6,645 nt of DNA from Rhodopirellula sp. (GTDB lineage: Bacteria; Planctomycetota; Planctomycetia; Pirellulales; Pirellulaceae): NCBI GenBank assembly GCA_002712845.1, contig PAUV01000071.1:4622-11266 (forward strand), given 5' to 3'. Below are positions 6,098 through 6,645 of the stretch, piece after piece. A program made the position numbers and the translations under genes. The notes under the pieces are model-generated. The model did not search any database and was not told where the DNA came from. It worked only from the letters and a program-made list of their open reading frames with translations. Positions within the stretch are counted from its first letter, which is position 1. Each line of letters begins with the position of its first letter.

Positions 6098-6645
6098 ATG
6101 CTCGAATTCGGACAATTCAAAGCGAATACTTGCAATGGCGTTGGACGTCGCGGATTCCTGAAAACGGCGGCCAGCATCCCCGTCGCACTTGGAGCCGGAA
6201 TCCCAACGCTTGCTGAAGCAGAGGAAGCCAGACGACGCGCGAAAGCAAAGTCAGTGCTGCTGTTGTGGCTATGGGGTGGACCGAGCCATATCGACATGGT
6301 CGACCCCAAACCTGATGCACCGATGGAATACCGCGGCCCGTTCGGCACCATCCCGACAAGAACAACAGGCATGCGATTCACCGAACTGCTGCCCCGACTG
6401 GCATCGCGAAGCGACAAGTTCAGTGTGATCCGTTCGATGCAAACCAGTAATGGTGGACACCCTGGCGCCGGCACGGTTGGTCTGACTGGCTATGAAGAAA
6501 ATGCGGGGCCGGTCCAACCCAACTTTGGCTCCATCATCGCCAAGCATCGTGGGCAGCATGATGCCTTGCCACCATTTTTCTACGTTGGCCAAGGCATTCC
6601 CCGAGACCTGCCACGACGCATCGAGGGCTATGGCGGAGGAACCCT
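6098..6645 (+). CDS. DUF1501 family protein with Tat signal, divergent third paralogue, 3' end cut off
   Basis: The visible part is 182 codons and leaves the right edge still open. The Tat signal is a near-consensus one, with twin arginines at 17-18 (VGRRGFLKTAAS) and a hydrophobic stretch (IPVALGAGIP). The DUF1501 N-terminal block follows: LLLWLWGGPSHIDMVDPKPD (54-73), YRGPFGTIPT (78-87), FTELLPRLA (94-102) and GGHPGAGTVGLTG (119-131). The later WDTH, EFGRTP and GRDHW blocks of the family would lie beyond the window. Unlike its two neighbours it keeps His in the GGPSHID motif and has a PFGTI rather than EFKPI segment, so it belongs to a different subgroup and is not a recent copy of them. 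The ATG at 6098 was chosen because it places the twin arginines correctly; an out-of-frame ATG lies at 6094. No strong ribosome site is visible. It probably starts a separate rightward transcript. Confidence 0.93.
   Translation, partial: MLEFGQFKANTCNGVGRRGFLKTAASIPVALGAGIPTLAEAEEARRRAKAKSVLLLWLWGGPSHIDMVDPKPDAPMEYRGPFGTIPTRTTGMRFTELLPRLASRSDKFSVIRSMQTSNGGHPGAGTVGLTGYEENAGPVQPNFGSIIAKHRGQHDALPPFFYVGQGIPRDLPRRIEGYGGGT

Noticed and set aside
5941..6474. Minus-strand open frame of 177 codons opposite the third DUF1501 gene
   Set aside because: It lies antisense to a clear DUF1501 coding region with Tat signal and has no recognisable domain, so it is a shadow.

Overview
The window most likely comes from a planctomycete. 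All four genes belong to secreted families that are greatly expanded in Planctomycetota: three DUF1501 (PF07394, sulfatase/alkaline-phosphatase-like fold) proteins with twin-arginine signals, and one large Ig/PPC-type protein. The large protein ends, at the window edge, in the planctomycete cytochrome-like segment that usually precedes DUF1549 (PSCyt2) and DUF1553 (PSD1). Moderate GC content and mostly weak Shine-Dalgarno sequences fit this. A Pirellulaceae/Rhodopirellula-like source is plausible but cannot be fixed from the sequence alone.

Layout: three genes lie head to tail on the minus strand and read leftwards. The first is a DUF1501 gene (5690 to 4311). The second is a DUF1501 gene (4314 to 2839) whose ATG overlaps the preceding TGA. 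After a gap of about 100 bases comes a long open frame (2738 to 1) that leaves the window without a stop. A 407-base non-coding region (5691-6097) separates this probable operon from a divergent third DUF1501 gene on the plus strand (6098 to the right edge, truncated). The divergent region holds a ten-G tract, a 14-bp unit repeated 2.9 times and a 10-bp direct repeat. No RNA genes, mobile elements or CRISPR arrays were seen.

How the genes may work together: the DUF1501 proteins are predicted to fold in the cytoplasm and leave through Tat. The large protein has a Sec-type signal and carries a CX4CH sequence where the planctomycete cytochrome domain normally has CXXCH, so any haem would be attached outside the cytoplasm. 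DUF1501 genes recur next to PSCyt/PSD1 genes in planctomycetes, but no biochemical role is established for the pair. The window therefore shows a two-enzyme-like plus one large (possibly haem-bearing) exported set, with a divergent third paralogue. Function beyond that is inference.
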